Positions 43,450 to 52,697 of a stretch of 64,000 nt of DNA are shown here, piece after piece. The DNA is from CAXXOK01 sp963674895. GTDB lineage: Bacteria; Bacillota; Clostridia; Christensenellales; Aristaeellaceae. The stretch spans positions 558,001 through 622,000 of the forward strand of contig CAXXCY010000002.1 in the NCBI GenBank assembly GCA_963674895.2, read 5' to 3'. Position numbers and translations under genes: made by a program. Numbering within the stretch: the first letter of the stretch is position 1; each line of letters starts with the position of its first letter. The notes under the pieces are model-generated. The model made no database searches. It worked only from the letters and a program-made list of their open reading frames with translations, and was not told the DNA's origin.

Positions 43450-43478
43450 TTGACATGGAAACAGCCCGTTGCTATAGT
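43450..43478 (+). promoter_or_regulatory. Promoter upstream of the DUF975 gene with overlapping palindrome
   Basis: TTGACA (43450-43455), 17 bases, TATAGT (43473-43478). The imperfect inverted repeat CCCGTTGCT...AGCAATGGG (about 43465-43490) covers the -10 box and may be an operator. The leader to the gene is about 150 bases. Confidence 0.75.
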
Positions 43479-43632
43479 AACAGCAATGGGCAATAACTAA
43501 ACAAAGCAGGCGTGATGGCGATACGGAACCGTGGAAAGCGACCGACCGACGTTGGAGAGTGCGACCCGCAAACCATCCTTATGCGGCAGGCCCGTACAGC
43601 GAACATATGGACATAGAAAAGGAGATAGCAAC

Positions 43633-44217
43633 ATGAAATCACGAATCGAGATTAAAGCGCAGGCAAAGGCAAATTTTCAAAATCAGTACTGGGTATGCGT
43701 GCTGGCATTCGTCCTCTACACCGTTGTTTCCGGCGCTTTTTCCGGGGCTACGGCGGGGATTGCCGCCTTGCTGCTGATGCCGCCGATCACGGTCGGCTAT
43801 TCCTACTTCAACCTTCGCGTCTACAGGGGCGAAACAGGGGACATCGGCGAAGCCGCGGCCGTGGGGTTCAAGGATTATGGCAGAAGTCTCGTCGGTATCC
43901 TGTGGATGTACCTGTTCACGTTTTTGTGGAGCCTCCTGTTTATCATTCCCGGAATCATCAAAGCGATCGCATACTCCATGACGCCGTTTATCCTGGCAGA
44001 CCGGGAGGACGTAGAGGCGAAAGACGCGCTGGTATTGTCCATGGAAATGACAAACGGGCATAAAGGAGAAATTTTCGTCCTGATCCTGTCCTTCATCGGC
44101 TGGTGGATCCTGAGCGCGCTGACGTTCGGCATTCTTGCGGTATTCTATACGGGGCCCTATATGTCCGCCAGCCTCGCGGGCATTTACGAGGAACTCAAGG
44201 AGAAGGCGGCTGAATAA
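43633..44217 (+). CDS. DUF975 family membrane protein
   Basis: 194 residues from ATG 43633 after AAAAGGAGA. N-terminal charged helix (RIEIKAQAKANFQNQYW), then four to five hydrophobic segments with LWSLLFIIPGIIKAIAYSMTPFILAD, diagnostic of DUF975. Function unknown; such proteins occur alone in Bacillota and may respond to membrane stress. Confidence 0.88.
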   Translation: MKSRIEIKAQAKANFQNQYWVCVLAFVLYTVVSGAFSGATAGIAALLLMPPITVGYSYFNLRVYRGETGDIGEAAAVGFKDYGRSLVGILWMYLFTFLWSLLFIIPGIIKAIAYSMTPFILADREDVEAKDALVLSMEMTNGHKGEIFVLILSFIGWWILSALTFGILAVFYTGPYMSASLAGIYEELKEKAAE

Positions 44218-44361
44218 CGCGGATCGCGCAGCCGTCGGGATCGGACAGTAAAACGCCCCTATTCAATCGAATGGTTACCCGAATCGATCATAATGTAGCG
44301 GATTTGTCTTGTCCAGGCGCCCAATGACTGCAAGCAAATCCCCTGCCTGGTTCCATAGGAA

Positions 44362-44394
44362 ATCAAGCGCGCCCGATCATCGGGCGCGCTTGAT
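44362..44394. terminator. Long perfect palindrome, possible terminator
   Basis: ATCAAGCGCGCCCGA pairs with TCGGGCGCGCTTGAT around a three-base loop. No clear T run follows, so termination is uncertain. Between 44218 and 44513 nothing else is seen except a short fragment resembling a VOC/glyoxalase C-terminus on the minus strand (SDPDGCAIRV near 44220-44260). Confidence 0.5.
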
Positions 44395-44513
44395 TTGCGG
44401 TATAGTTGTTTAATTGGTATTCTTATCAGGAAATAGAAAACGGCGCAATTTTTTCACACAGGCTTCACAAACGGGCGTTACGCTTGGGATAATCACAGGA
44501 AGGAGTGATACCC

Positions 44514-46001
44514 ATGACAAAGCGCAAACTCGTTTCCATTCTGCTGACGGCGATATGTCTGATTTCGTTTACCTTTGGGAGTATCGGAGAAAGCGCGCTC
44601 GCGGGCGGCACGCCCAACGTGTCCGGACCGCCGGATATCGAGAGCATTTTCAGGCGGCTGGTATCGGACGGCGCGTTGACACAGCAGCAGGCGGACGGCC
44701 TGAAGGTGTATATGCAGGAAAACAGGCCCGATCCCGGCGACCAGAATGCCGTAAATCCTGTATTCGGCGCGGTTGCGGAAGGCATAATCAGCCAGGAACA
44801 GGCGGAGCTGGTGGCCGAAGCGATGAGAGAACAATATCCGGACGGCCGGCCGTCCCGGGAAACCGGGCAGCCATCCGCTGCGCGAGGCGCTACCGAAGGC
44901 GGCTACCCGATCGTGGACACCAACCAGACCAAGAGCTATACCAAAACCGAGGGGGAGGACGCGGATTATACCGGGAGCCAGCTGAGCTACACCGATAACC
45001 GCGACGGCACGGTGACGGACAACGTAACGGGGCTGATGTGGCAGAGTGATTTCGCAATCTGTTTCTATGATGATGCGGAGGAGATCGCGGCGCAGGCCGA
45101 TACCGCGGGATATGACGACTGGCGGGTTCCGACCATCAAAGAGCTGTATTCGCTCATTGAGTTTACCGGAAGTCAGGGCACCGGCGATCCCAGCGCGTCA
45201 ACGCCGCCTAAGGACGCGGCGCCGTTCCTGGATACGGATTTCTTCAATTTTGAATATCCCGATATGGAGGGCTACCGGTATATCGACGCGCAGTATATCT
45301 CCTCCACCGAATACGTGTACTACACCATGGACGGCAACGATACGTTCTTCGGCGTCAACTTCGCCGACGGCCGGATCAAAGGCTATCCAATCTCCGGCCC
45401 CGAATCCAGGGAGTACTACCTGCGGCTGGTGCGCGGCAATGAGGCGTATGGAAATAACAATTTCGCGGATAATCAGGACGGCACGGTGTCCGATACGGCG
45501 ACCGGGCTGATGTGGGCGCAGGCGGACAGCGGCGCCGATGTGTTTGAACAGGCTCTGTCGAAATGCAAAAACGACGACGGTTCCATGAACTGGGAGGAGG
45601 CGCTCGCGTTCGCCGGGAACGCGGACTACGCAGGCTATGACGACTGGAGGCTGCCCAACGCCAAGGAGCTGCAGAGCCTTGTGGACTATACACGCTCGCC
45701 GGATACGACCGATTCCGCGGCGATCAGCGAGCTGTTCGACAGCACCCCGATCGTCAACGAGATGGGCGAGAAGGACTTTGCCTACTACTGGACAAGCACA
45801 TCCTTCAATCCCGGTTCCGATGCCGTATACGTTGCCTTCGGGCGCGCGCTGGGATATTTCCACGGCAAGTTCATGGACGTGCACGGCGCGGGCAGCCAGA
45901 AGACCGACCCCAAAGAGGGATCGGGAAGCTACGGCAACGGACCGCAGGGAGACGTCCGGCGTGTGTACAACTATGTGCGGCTTGTGCGGGATATTGACTA
46001 G
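44514..46001 (+). CDS. Secreted protein with two Lcl (DUF1566) domains
   Basis: 495 residues from ATG 44514 after AGGAGTG. A signal peptide (MTKRKLVSILLTAICLISF) ends near residue 30. A charged spacer follows, then two related Lcl/DUF1566 units (about 155-310 and 325-495), each with DNRDGTVTD/DNQDGTVSD, TGLMWQ/TGLMWA and YDDWRVPTIKEL/YDDWRLPNAKEL. The fold is related to C-type lectins and binds glycans or other ligands in Legionella Lcl. No anchor is visible, so it is probably released or loosely bound. Confidence 0.86.
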   Translation: MTKRKLVSILLTAICLISFTFGSIGESALAGGTPNVSGPPDIESIFRRLVSDGALTQQQADGLKVYMQENRPDPGDQNAVNPVFGAVAEGIISQEQAELVAEAMREQYPDGRPSRETGQPSAARGATEGGYPIVDTNQTKSYTKTEGEDADYTGSQLSYTDNRDGTVTDNVTGLMWQSDFAICFYDDAEEIAAQADTAGYDDWRVPTIKELYSLIEFTGSQGTGDPSASTPPKDAAPFLDTDFFNFEYPDMEGYRYIDAQYISSTEYVYYTMDGNDTFFGVNFADGRIKGYPISGPESREYYLRLVRGNEAYGNNNFADNQDGTVSDTATGLMWAQADSGADVFEQALSKCKNDDGSMNWEEALAFAGNADYAGYDDWRLPNAKELQSLVDYTRSPDTTDSAAISELFDSTPIVNEMGEKDFAYYWTSTSFNPGSDAVYVAFGRALGYFHGKFMDVHGAGSQKTDPKEGSGSYGNGPQGDVRRVYNYVRLVRDID

Positions 46002-46020
46002 GCGGAAACAGTATGTACTG

Positions 46021-46051
46021 ATAAAAGCCCGTAAACCGTACGGGCTTTTAT
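46021..46051. terminator. Bidirectional terminator
   Basis: TAAAAGCCCGTA and TACGGGCTTTTA form a near-perfect hairpin between two convergent genes. Confidence 0.9.
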
Positions 46052-46102
46052 GATACGCATGAAAGGGAACAGGCGCGGGCTCGGATCGTTTACCCGGAGC
46101 GT

Positions 46103-46948
46103 TCATGGAGCGAACGTGTAGGTAACCGTCCATACGGCTTTGCATCCGGCATAGCGGCCCATATCTTCCTTTACGGTAACTTTCTGCGTAATGGTAAACC
46201 CATTGTCGAAGAATTCCTGCGTAATTTCAATAGTTTCTTTCACCGACCCGACGTCCGGGGACTTGTCCTGTTCGGTGATTTTGGAGTACAGGACCATGCT
46301 TTCGCCCAGAATCAACTCCACCCTGTCCCCTGAGGATACCTTCACGCCGTTTATGCTGTAGTATTTCGACCAATTGCCGCCTACGTGGTTATAGCCGGAG
46401 CAGCTACATGCGATGGTCACGGTCATTTTTCTGGCGGGCAGGTTGTTTTTCGGGGTTCCCCAAAAGAGGAATGCCTGAAGCTCCGGCGACGCTGAGCCCG
46501 TCTCCTCCATGCCCTGCGCGGCCTGGAATGCCCTGACCGCGGTTTCTGTATCGGAATCATACTGATCGCTGAGCTTCGCGCCGGCTTCAAAGAAATACAG
46601 CTCCTGTAATCTCTCTTTGAGCTGGAGAACGTCCTGGCCCGAATCGTTCGGGACTATTGTCCTGAACTGCGAGAGATCCAGAAACGAAAGATACTCCTTC
46701 ATCACGTATCCGTCTTTTCCGTTGTAAGTGCATTGGCACCAGACATTGCCAACGGGAACGACCGCCAGAATGGTATCCTTCGGGATTTTTTCGAGAACGG
46801 ACGCTTTTGCCGAGGCAGTCTTGCGCATATTCAGCGGCCCCTGCTTCGTCGCGACCTTGGCATATTGATAATCGGCGCCGTATGCTGCGGGAGCGCAGGC
46901 GATCATGCTGATCACGATCAGAACAATGACAGCGATTCGCTTTTTCAT
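46103..46948 (-). CDS. Secreted SH3b and peptidoglycan-binding-like protein
   Basis: 281 residues, AAGGAG upstream. Signal peptide (residues 1-24). Residues about 28-90 are a bacterial SH3 domain (GPLNMRKTASAKASVLEKIPKDT). About 98-160 resemble PG_binding_1 (LKERLQELYFFEAGAKLSDQYD). The C-terminal 110 residues (VTIACSCSGYNHVGGNWSKYY onward) are beta-rich and unrecognised. No catalytic motif. Probably a cell-wall-associated protein. Confidence 0.82.
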   Translation of the reverse strand: MKKRIAVIVLIVISMIACAPAAYGADYQYAKVATKQGPLNMRKTASAKASVLEKIPKDTILAVVPVGNVWCQCTYNGKDGYVMKEYLSFLDLSQFRTIVPNDSGQDVLQLKERLQELYFFEAGAKLSDQYDSDTETAVRAFQAAQGMEETGSASPELQAFLFWGTPKNNLPARKMTVTIACSCSGYNHVGGNWSKYYSINGVKVSSGDRVELILGESMVLYSKITEQDKSPDVGSVKETIEITQEFFDNGFTITQKVTVKEDMGRYAGCKAVWTVTYTFAP

Positions 46949-47171
46949 AGTGATGCGGCTCCTTATTCAATTCTATTTCGATCGAACAGAAAAGTTCACA
47001 TGTACATTGTTCATAATTAGTTCTATCGGTTGTTTATAATTGTACGAAATAATACCGATATTGGCAACCGCAAGATGTGGATGAACCGTTTCAATATCTT
47101 GCGGCTTCGGATAGATCGTATGAACCGAATAAACGGCAATGCGTTCAATCTTGGAAAGCCGGGGATTCGGG

Positions 47172-48053
47172 TTACAGTCCTGTCCTCGTAACCCCGCTTG
47201 CCAGATCGGAGAAAAACTCTTTGGCGAAGGTCAGAAACAATTGAACCGTTCCGGTGATTTGCTTTCCCTTGGACACGGATATCAGCACGGAACGGCGGCA
47301 GTCCAGATCTTTGATGTGCAGCGTCTTGACAAAGTCGTCGTGGACCGCCCCCCAGGTAATCTGCGGCCAAAAGGCAACCCCAAGGCCCATACCGATCAGG
47401 CCGCGCACGATACTGGGATTATCGCTCTCAAAGATTATATTGGGGGTAAAACCGGCCTTTTGGCAATAATAATCGGTAACCGCGCGAAAGGCGGAGCCTT
47501 TGTTGAGACTGATGAAATCCGCGCCGGTGAGATCATCCATCGAAATGGAATCGCTTGCGGCGGTATAGGAACGCGGAACCGCGAGCAGCATCTCTTCCTC
47601 CATCAGCACCATATCCAATTTGCCGGCCTCGGCCGAAGGGATTGAGGAAAGGCAGATATCGTACTCCGACGCCTGCGGGTTTTGGATCAGATTGAAGCTC
47701 GTTGAAGGGTATTTCTGCCGGAATGACTGCAACAGTTTCGGAAGAAAGCTGGAGCAGGAAAGAACGTTCAGGCAGATATGCTGCTTCGGGTTGTTTGATA
47801 GTTCGGATAGCTCTATTTTTTCGTTGTCGATCGCGCCCAGAATGGATGGAAGCCGCTGCAGGAGCAGCGTTCCGCAGGCGTTGAGACGTATTCGCTTGCC
47901 GTATCGCGTGAACAGCGGACAGCCCAGTTCCCTTTCCAGTCTGGATATGCTCTGGCTGATGGCAGGCTGTGCGATTCGCAGCGTTTTGGCTGCCAGGGTC
48001 ATATTCTCACACTGCGCCACGGCCTGGAAATACTTGAGCTGCAACAATTCCAT
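47172..48053 (-). CDS. LysR-family transcriptional regulator
   Basis: 293 residues from ATG 48053 after AAAGGAGAG. N-terminal winged helix typical of LysR (LLQLKYFQAVAQCENMTLAA ... AQPAISQSISRLERELG), followed by a substrate-binding fold (from about residue 90). It is divergent from the small membrane protein at 48173, which is its most likely target. Ligand unknown. Confidence 0.92.
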   Translation of the reverse strand: MELLQLKYFQAVAQCENMTLAAKTLRIAQPAISQSISRLERELGCPLFTRYGKRIRLNACGTLLLQRLPSILGAIDNEKIELSELSNNPKQHICLNVLSCSSFLPKLLQSFRQKYPSTSFNLIQNPQASEYDICLSSIPSAEAGKLDMVLMEEEMLLAVPRSYTAASDSISMDDLTGADFISLNKGSAFRAVTDYYCQKAGFTPNIIFESDNPSIVRGLIGMGLGVAFWPQITWGAVHDDFVKTLHIKDLDCRRSVLISVSKGKQITGTVQLFLTFAKEFFSDLASGVTRTGL

Positions 48054-48172
48054 GATGCTCTCCTTTATAATGTACACATTATAAGATATATCGATATTCT
48101 ATATTTGACAACATATAAATGGCAAGCTTAATATGAAATAGTGATTAACACTCAAACAATAGGGAGAGCTAT

Positions 48173-48451
48173 ATGGGACAGTTTTTTGAAGCTTGTATGG
48201 TGATTTGTTTTGGAATATCCTGGCCGGTTTCCATCATTAAGTCAGTCAGGTCCAGGACGGTAAAGGGAAAAAGCCTGATCTTTATCTTGTTCATACTGGT
48301 GGGATATGCGTTCGGGATCATCAGCAAGCTGGTGTCCGGCACGATCACCTATGTGTTCATCTTCTATGTGTTGAATTTCATCATGGTATCGATCGACGTG
48401 GGACTGTATATCCGGAACCGGAGACTGGACAAAGCAAACGAAACGAAATAA
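48173..48451 (+). CDS. Small three-span membrane protein, PQ-loop/SemiSWEET-like
   Basis: 92 residues with three hydrophobic segments. ISWPVSIIKSVRSRTVKGKSLIF resembles the first PQ-loop helix and following charged loop of SemiSWEET-type proteins, although the PQ pair itself is replaced by WP. GGGAGAG precedes the ATG. A promoter-like TTGACA (near 48102) and TAATAT lie in the divergent region shared with the LysR gene. Transport function is an inference. Confidence 0.7.
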   Translation: MGQFFEACMVICFGISWPVSIIKSVRSRTVKGKSLIFILFILVGYAFGIISKLVSGTITYVFIFYVLNFIMVSIDVGLYIRNRRLDKANETK

Positions 48452-48480
48452 AAAAGAACCCGGCCTGAAAGGCCGGGCTC
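48449..48480. terminator. Bidirectional terminator
   Basis: CCCGGCCT-GAA-AGGCCGGG (about 48459-48477). On the minus strand it is followed by TTCTTTTTTATTT, closing the sugar operon; on the plus strand the tail is weaker. Confidence 0.85.
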
Positions 48481-48520
48481 TCCCTCGCCGCGCGGCGACA
48501 GGGGATGTGTATGCGCGTCG

Positions 48521-48919
48521 TTATCCGATGATTTTTTTCAATAATTCCATTTGTTCCCGGGACAGCGTCAAAACGTCGCTGTTGGCGGCGCCCGTATTGG
48601 AATCCTCGATCAGCACAAGCTTCGTGTCCTTCCGGGTGACGGTGTTGTGCCAAAGGGTCGCGGGAATGCTGTACACCTTCCCGGGCTGCATTGGCACGGT
48701 GCCGAACGTCAGACCGCCGTTTTGCTCGTTTGCGTACAGCAGGGTGCAGCTTCCCGCAAGCAGCACGAACAACTCGTCGGTTTCGTTATGGCGCTCCAGG
48801 CAGTTGATCCCGGTACTATCGTTTTCCGGTTTCCAGTTTTTGATTCCGACAGTCCATTTGGCGTTTTCATACACGCGGGACATTCCAAGCCCGCCGTAGG
48901 TGAATTCCTGTATTTCCAT
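48521..48919 (-). CDS. Cupin protein of the sugar operon
   Basis: 132 residues from ATG 48919 (GAAAGGG upstream). A one-domain cupin: LERHNETDELFVLLAGSCTLL and IPATLWHNTV. Similar proteins accompany sugar operons and may act as epimerases, isomerases or ureidoglycolate-lyase-like enzymes. It is the last gene of the ABC-transketolase operon. Reaction unknown. Confidence 0.8.
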   Translation of the reverse strand: MEIQEFTYGGLGMSRVYENAKWTVGIKNWKPENDSTGINCLERHNETDELFVLLAGSCTLLYANEQNGGLTFGTVPMQPGKVYSIPATLWHNTVTRKDTKLVLIEDSNTGAANSDVLTLSREQMELLKKIIG

Positions 48920-48958
48920 GACCGGCAACCCTTTCCGTCGTTCCGTTTGTCGGAGTTA

Positions 48959-49897
48959 CTATTTTTGCTGGAGAGCCTTCAGGCAGGCGCTGCGAATATG
49001 CCGCGCGGTCAGCCCGTACTCTTCGAACAGGTCCTGCGGCTTGCCGCTTTGCCCGAAACGGTCCTGCACGCCGATCTGCTCGAAAGGAACGCAGACCTTG
49101 CCCATCAGCGCTTCCGCGACGGCGCCGGCCAATCCGCCGATCACGGAATGCTCCTCGGCCGTAACCACTGCGCCGCATTCGCGGGCGTAGCGCACGATGG
49201 TTTCGGCGTCCAGCGGCTTGATCGTATGCACGTTGACTACCGCGGCGGAGACGCCCTCCGCCTCCAGGGAGGCCGCGGCCTCCAGCGCGTTTGCCACCAT
49301 GGTGCCGCAGGCGAAGACGACCAAATCCTTCCCTTCGCGCAGCGGGAGCGCTTTGCCGATGGTAAACGGCGTGCTCTCATCGGTCAGAATATCCGTGGGC
49401 AGGCGGCCGGTGCGCAAAAACACGGGGCCCTGCATGGCCGCGGCCGCGAATACGGCCTTCTCCATCTCCACCGCGTCGCACGGCACCAGCACCGTCATGC
49501 CGGGGATTACGCGCATGAGCGCGATATCCTCCACGGCCTGATGGCTGCCGCCGTCTTCTCCGGCGCTGGGGCCCGCGTGCGATAAGCCGAGCTTCACGTT
49601 GGCGTGGGAATAGCAAATGGAATTGCGGACCTGCTCGTAGGCGCGGCCCGCGCCGAACAGGGCGAAGGTGCTTGCGAATACGGTATAACCGCTGTTGGCG
49701 ATGCCCGCCGCCGCCGACATCATATTGGCTTCCGCGATCCCGAAATTGTAAAACCGGTCCGGATAGGCGCAGGCAAAATCGGCGGTCATGGTCGCGTGCG
49801 CCAGATCGGCGTCCACCACGATCACCTTTTCGTCCGCCGCGCCGAGCTTGACGAGCGCGCTTCCGTACGCTACCCTTGTGGATTGTTTCTCAGCCAT
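48959..49897 (-). CDS. Transketolase, C-terminal subunit
   Basis: 312 residues. Contains the pyrimidine-binding domain (RFYNFGIAEANMMSAAAGIA with the catalytic glutamate) and the C-terminal swivelling domain. Works with the N-terminal subunit as a two-chain transketolase that transfers a two-carbon ketol unit using thiamine diphosphate. Its start shares a base with the stop of the partner gene (TAATG). Confidence 0.93.
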   Translation of the reverse strand: MAEKQSTRVAYGSALVKLGAADEKVIVVDADLAHATMTADFACAYPDRFYNFGIAEANMMSAAAGIANSGYTVFASTFALFGAGRAYEQVRNSICYSHANVKLGLSHAGPSAGEDGGSHQAVEDIALMRVIPGMTVLVPCDAVEMEKAVFAAAAMQGPVFLRTGRLPTDILTDESTPFTIGKALPLREGKDLVVFACGTMVANALEAAASLEAEGVSAAVVNVHTIKPLDAETIVRYARECGAVVTAEEHSVIGGLAGAVAEALMGKVCVPFEQIGVQDRFGQSGKPQDLFEEYGLTARHIRSACLKALQQK

Positions 49898-50703
49898 TAA
49901 CAGCACCCCATTTCACGCATCGCTAAAGTACAGTGGTCGTCGTCCAAAGGCTTGCCGTGCCAGCCGACGCAGTTTTCCATGAAGGAAATGCCCTTGCCTT
50001 TGGCGGTATTGCACAGTACAAATCGCGGTTTGGCCGATGCGGGCCGGTTAAGCGTATCGGAAATGGCCGCGATATCATGGCCGTCCACCTCGAAGGTTTC
50101 CCAGCCGAAGGCCGCGAATTTCGCCTTGATATCGCCCAGGCTCATCACTTCGTCGTTCGTGCCGTCAATCTGGAGCTTGTTGTAATCCATCAAAACGGTC
50201 AGGTTGTTGAGCCTGTAATGCGCCGCGGCCATGGCGGCCTCCCAGATCATGCCTTCCTGCGCCTCGCCGTCGCCGATCAGGCAGAACACGCGGAAGTCGC
50301 GGCCGGGCCGTTTGCCCGCCAGCGCATAGCCGACCGAAATGGACATCCCCTGGCCCAGCGACCCGGTGCTGGCGTCGATGCCGGGCGTTTTGATCATATC
50401 CGGATGCCCCTGCAGCTTGCTGCCCAGCTGGCGCAGCGTCCATAGCTCATCCCTGGAAAAGAACCCCTTATCCGCGAGCACCGCATACAGCGTCGGGCAC
50501 GCGTGGCCTTTGCTCAGCACAAAGCGGTCGCGGCCGTCCCACTTGGGATTGGCGGGATCATATTTGAGCACGTTTTCATACAGCGCGAGGATAATTTCCA
50601 CGCAGGACAGGGACCCGCCCGGATGGCCGGACTTGCACCCATTGAGCATTTTCAAAATGTCGACCCGTACCTGATGCGCCTTTTGCTCCAGATTTTCGTT
50701 CAT
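49897..50703 (-). CDS. Transketolase, N-terminal subunit
   Basis: 268 residues. Thiamine diphosphate motif GDGEAQEGMIWEA ending at YNKLQIDGTND, with SKGHACPTLYAVLA and TGSLGQGMSISVG typical of the N-terminal half of split transketolases. The split form beside a sugar importer is common in pathways for pentoses, sulfosugars or sugar acids; which one applies here is not shown. Confidence 0.94.
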   Translation of the reverse strand: MNENLEQKAHQVRVDILKMLNGCKSGHPGGSLSCVEIILALYENVLKYDPANPKWDGRDRFVLSKGHACPTLYAVLADKGFFSRDELWTLRQLGSKLQGHPDMIKTPGIDASTGSLGQGMSISVGYALAGKRPGRDFRVFCLIGDGEAQEGMIWEAAMAAAHYRLNNLTVLMDYNKLQIDGTNDEVMSLGDIKAKFAAFGWETFEVDGHDIAAISDTLNRPASAKPRFVLCNTAKGKGISFMENCVGWHGKPLDDDHCTLAMREMGCC

Positions 50704-50742
50704 GAACTCTGCCTTCTTTTCAAAAATTGAATATCCGTGTAT

Positions 50743-51591
50743 CTATCCCTTGACAGCCCCGGCCGTCAGCCCGGCAACCAGCCTCTTCTGTGCGAAGAAA
50801 AACATCAGGCAAACCGGGATAACTGTAATGATACCGCCTGCCGTGAGCAGCTCCCACTGTACGCCGAACTGGCCGATCAGCCGCTTCAGCGCGACGGGGA
50901 CGGTGCGGTTGGCGTCGTTTGTGAACAACACGGCGAAAGTGTATTCATTCCACGACTGCATGAAGATGTATACGCCGGTCGCCAGAAGCGAGGGGATCAA
51001 AACCGGCATAATGATCTTGATAAAGGCGCTCGCCCGGTTGGCGCCGTCCACCAGGGCCGCCTCTTCCAACGACATGGGAAGGTCGTTGAGGAACCCGTTC
51101 AGCAGCCACACGGAGAAAGGGATGGTGAACGTTGTATAGGATAACACCAGAGCGGTCGGCGTGTAAAGGATATGGATTTGCCGCATAATGGTAAACAGGG
51201 GAATGAGCAGCAAAACGGTCGGGAACATGTTGTTGGTTAAAAACAGCACCATGAAGATCTTGCGGCCCTTGTAGCGGAAACGCGAGAAGGAGTACGCCGC
51301 CAGCAGCGACACCGTCAGCGATACGACCGTGGTCGCCGAGGCGACAAGGAAGCTGTTCCAGATGGGCTTCAGAAAGTTGAACTCCCCGAACAGCTTGCCG
51401 TACGCGTTCAGCGTCGGATGGACGGGCCAATAAACCACCTGCGTGCTGTATAGCTCGGCGTTTGGCTTCAGGCTGGTGACAAGTGTCCAGTAATAGGGGA
51501 ACAGCAGGAAAACCAGCACCACGGCCAGGGGCAGGAACAGCAGCAGCAGCCGTTTCAAAATATATGCGTTTCGTGTTCGTATCGATTGCAT
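50743..51591 (-). CDS. Carbohydrate ABC permease, MalG type
   Basis: 282 residues, AGGAGG upstream. Six hydrophobic segments; the EAA loop is SLEEAALVDGANRASAFIKIIMPVLIPSL. The C-terminus AGLTAGAVKG is typical. Pairs with the MalF-type permease encoded nine bases upstream. No ATPase gene is present, so a shared MsmK-type ATPase elsewhere is likely. Confidence 0.93.
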   Translation of the reverse strand: MQSIRTRNAYILKRLLLLFLPLAVVLVFLLFPYYWTLVTSLKPNAELYSTQVVYWPVHPTLNAYGKLFGEFNFLKPIWNSFLVASATTVVSLTVSLLAAYSFSRFRYKGRKIFMVLFLTNNMFPTVLLLIPLFTIMRQIHILYTPTALVLSYTTFTIPFSVWLLNGFLNDLPMSLEEAALVDGANRASAFIKIIMPVLIPSLLATGVYIFMQSWNEYTFAVLFTNDANRTVPVALKRLIGQFGVQWELLTAGGIITVIPVCLMFFFAQKRLVAGLTAGAVKG

Positions 51592-51600
51592 GGCGGCCTC

Positions 51601-52485
51601 CTAATCCTTAAACATACTGTGCAGATAGGGAATGGAGAACGTCAGCAGCAATATGGTCATGAGTATCGCCATCGCGGACGCGTATCCCATGTTCAGTGTA
51701 TTGGTTTTCAAGTAGATATAAATGCTCAGCGTCTGTGTCGCATACGCCGGGCCGCCCTCCGTCATATTGAAGATGACGTCCACGGAGTTGGCAACCCAGA
51801 TCACGCGCAGCAGGGTGGTGACGAAAATGGTGTTTTTCAGGGAGGGAATGGTGATGTGAAAAAATTTCTGCGCCCCGTGCGCGCCGTCGATATCCGCGGC
51901 CTCGTACAGGTCGTGCGGGATTCCCTGCAGGCCGGCCAGGAGCATCAGCGCAAAGAACGGGATACCCTGCCACACGATGGTGAGAATAACGGAGGGGAGC
52001 GCCGTGCCCCGCGCCGCCAAAAACGCGATATTGTGATCCAGCAACCCGGTCCGGGTGAGCAAATCGTTGATGACGCCGTAATTGCCGTCCAGCAGCCACC
52101 GCCACATCAGCGCGATCAATACGCCGGGCGTGACCCACGGGATCAGGCTGACCGAGCGCACCAGGCCTCGGCCGGGGAATTTCTGGTTGAGTATCAGCGC
52201 CAGCATGAAACCGAAGACAAATTGAAAACCGACGCCGAAGACAACCCACCACACCGTGCGCAGCAGGCTTAGAAAAAACTGCTTGTCCTGCAGCAGCTTC
52301 CCATAGTTTTCCAGGCCGATAAACCCGATCTCTTTGGGCCTGCGGAGGTCGAAATTCTGCAGGCTCATGGAGACGGTATTGAGGATCGGGTAAAATACCA
52401 CTACGATAATCACCAGTAAAGCCGGCAATACGAGCAGGTAGGGCCATAGGTTGACCCCTTTTTTATGCTTTCGGATGATTTCCAT
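51601..52485 (-). CDS. Carbohydrate ABC permease, MalF type
   Basis: 294 residues, GGAG upstream. Six hydrophobic segments. The EAA loop is DLYEAADIDGAHGAQKFFHITIPSL. It forms the membrane channel with the MalG-type partner. Confidence 0.93.
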   Translation of the reverse strand: MEIIRKHKKGVNLWPYLLVLPALLVIIVVVFYPILNTVSMSLQNFDLRRPKEIGFIGLENYGKLLQDKQFFLSLLRTVWWVVFGVGFQFVFGFMLALILNQKFPGRGLVRSVSLIPWVTPGVLIALMWRWLLDGNYGVINDLLTRTGLLDHNIAFLAARGTALPSVILTIVWQGIPFFALMLLAGLQGIPHDLYEAADIDGAHGAQKFFHITIPSLKNTIFVTTLLRVIWVANSVDVIFNMTEGGPAYATQTLSIYIYLKTNTLNMGYASAMAILMTILLLTFSIPYLHSMFKD

Positions 52486-52535
52486 CGGCTCCGTCCCTTC
52501 GTGTCATGTCAATCCCAAGTGGTTCATTCGTTATA

Positions 52536-52684
52536 CGCTGTAAACGCCTATATAGCGAGTTACAGCGAGGGCAAACGCCGGTTGGCCGGGCCTGCCGCGG
52601 CCCTTGGCGAACGAGCCTCTGGGGATGCTTTATGCCGGACCGAAAATCGGCATAGATAGGGGGAGGAAACGCATGCCCTCCCCC
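52536..52684 (-). repeat. Stem-loop cluster between binding protein and permease genes
   Basis: CGCTGTAA/TTACAGCG (52536-52567), GGGCC/GGCCC (52588-52603) inside CGCC/GGCG, TATGCCG/CGGCATA (52631-52654) and GGGGGAGG/CCTCCCCC (52659-52684). None has a T run on the transcribed strand. Such stems after a binding-protein gene usually protect its mRNA and keep permease levels lower. Confidence 0.65.
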
Positions 52685-52697
52685 TTTGGAAAAACGA

